NCBI GenBank assembly: GCA_034336665.1
Contig: JAPFBE010000003.1
Coordinates: 13,370,360 to 13,434,359, forward strand
Origin: Luscinia megarhynchos
Taxonomy: Eukaryota > Chordata > Aves > Passeriformes > Turdidae
DNA: 64,000 bases
Reading direction: 5' to 3'
The translations under genes were made by a program, and so were the position numbers. How positions within the stretch are numbered: the first letter of the stretch is position 1; every line of letters begins with the position of its first letter. Below are positions 63,086 through 64,000 of the stretch, in pieces. The notes below the pieces were generated by a model. It searched no databases and was not told where the DNA came from. It was given only the letters and a program-made list of their open reading frames with translations.

Positions 63086-64000
63086 CCCTGCTCCAGTTCT
63101 GGGAACCATAGGATCACAACTGTTGCTGTGGGTATTTTTCCTTGGCTTTTCTTTGGAAACAGACAGTGGGCTCTAGCTGTCCTGGGTCTGCAGGCACGAG
63201 CCTACACCCTTGCACATCCTCCCTGAGGGGTACTCACAGGATTTTTTCTCAAGTGAGGGAGAACAAGGTAGAGGAAAGTGTGAAGGAGCAGACAGGACAA
63301 TTGCAGGGTGGGATGTAGGAATAAGAAGATCTATAGCCAGCAGAGCACCCTCTTAACTCCTGAAACACATCCTTGGGGTATTAAGTCATGAGAGGAGAGG
63401 CCTGGGACATGAAAAACACAAAGGCAGGGCAAGCCTTGCCTTTCAAGGAGATCTGCTGAGGGAACCTCTGCAAGGTTCCAGCACTGCCCATGCTGAAGCC
63501 AACAGGAACCCAGAGTCTTCTGAAACAGGAGGGATTCAGCTAGCACTGCTTCAGAATTAATAGCTTGAAGGACAGGTGGAGAAGAGGAGCACAGAGCAGC
63601 TTCTGTTTACCAGCCACCCCTGCAGCACTACAAGGTGTCAGAGATTTCCCCCTTGTGTGTGGGCTGTGTGCCCCTACATGACCCTCCAGGAGATTTTATG
63701 GGCATTGTTCACCCTCCTGCCTGCATCTTTAGCACATGGACACCCAAAGAATATGACTGATCTTTTTCCATGTTCCAATGTATTACTTCCACGTGCCTGA
63801 AGCCTCTTAACCTCAATCACACACCTCTGTGCAAGCTTATCTCTGTTTCATGTGTTAACCTCAGAAAACACTGATAATATTACCTTTACCCTTCCTCACA
63901 CAATAATCCCAGGCAAACACAGCATAAAGGTTATGCACTCATCCTAACATTTATTACTTTACTACAGATGTATAAAACAAGTTGTGAAGTTTATCTTCTA
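63086..64000. other. Intergenic to right edge, no gene recognised
   Basis: Moderately GC-rich sequence right of the CR1 copy, possibly degraded repeat. Nothing specific was recognised. Confidence 0.6.

Noticed and set aside
1..64000. CRISPR arrays, tRNA, rRNA, operons
   Set aside because: No regularly spaced direct repeats, cloverleaf tRNAs or rRNA sequence were noticed, and the gene structure is that of a vertebrate nuclear genome.

Overview
The window reads as nuclear DNA of a bird, most likely a songbird. It is AT-rich and intron-rich, has one sharp CpG island, and carries CR1 LINE fragments together with avian ERVL-like and other endogenous-retrovirus LTRs. No bacterial or phage features were found. 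Nearly all long open frames are chance frames or lie in repeats. The passerine attribution rests on remembered repeat families and was not tested by a search.

One protein-coding gene is clear: the 5' part of PDK3 (pyruvate dehydrogenase kinase isozyme 3, mitochondrial) on the minus strand. Seven coding exons were located at base level: 40375-40480, 21765-21906, 15081-15152, 7382-7566, 5192-5281, 3183-3260 and 1004-1080. All have GT/AG splice sites and compatible phases, and together they encode residues 1-250 of a protein of about 406. The rest of the kinase domain lies beyond the left edge. The start codon sits in a CpG island (about 40,130-40,880) with GC boxes, an NRF1-type palindrome and an HRE-type core.

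From 1 to 40,374 everything outside the exons is PDK3 intron, with one minus-strand ERVL-type LTR (about 32,040-32,622), small CR1 relics and simple repeats. From about 40,735 to 64,000 is upstream intergenic DNA. Here a CR1 fragment fused to the PDK3 CpG island is split by a 731-bp LTR (TG...CA ends, 4-bp GTCT duplication) in the same orientation as PDK3. A second CR1 at 62.1-63.1 kb is split by a 529-bp LTR-like insertion with a 6-bp ATCAAG duplication. There is also a long LTR-like repeat at 49.26-50.14 kb, a CR1 tail at 59.53 kb, and an isolated CpG-rich patch with a CTCF-like motif at 56.2 kb.

No undescribed multi-gene system was found. The items most worth checking are the LTR/CR1 composite abutting the PDK3 promoter, the two nested insertions with target-site duplications, and the 56.2-kb CpG patch.
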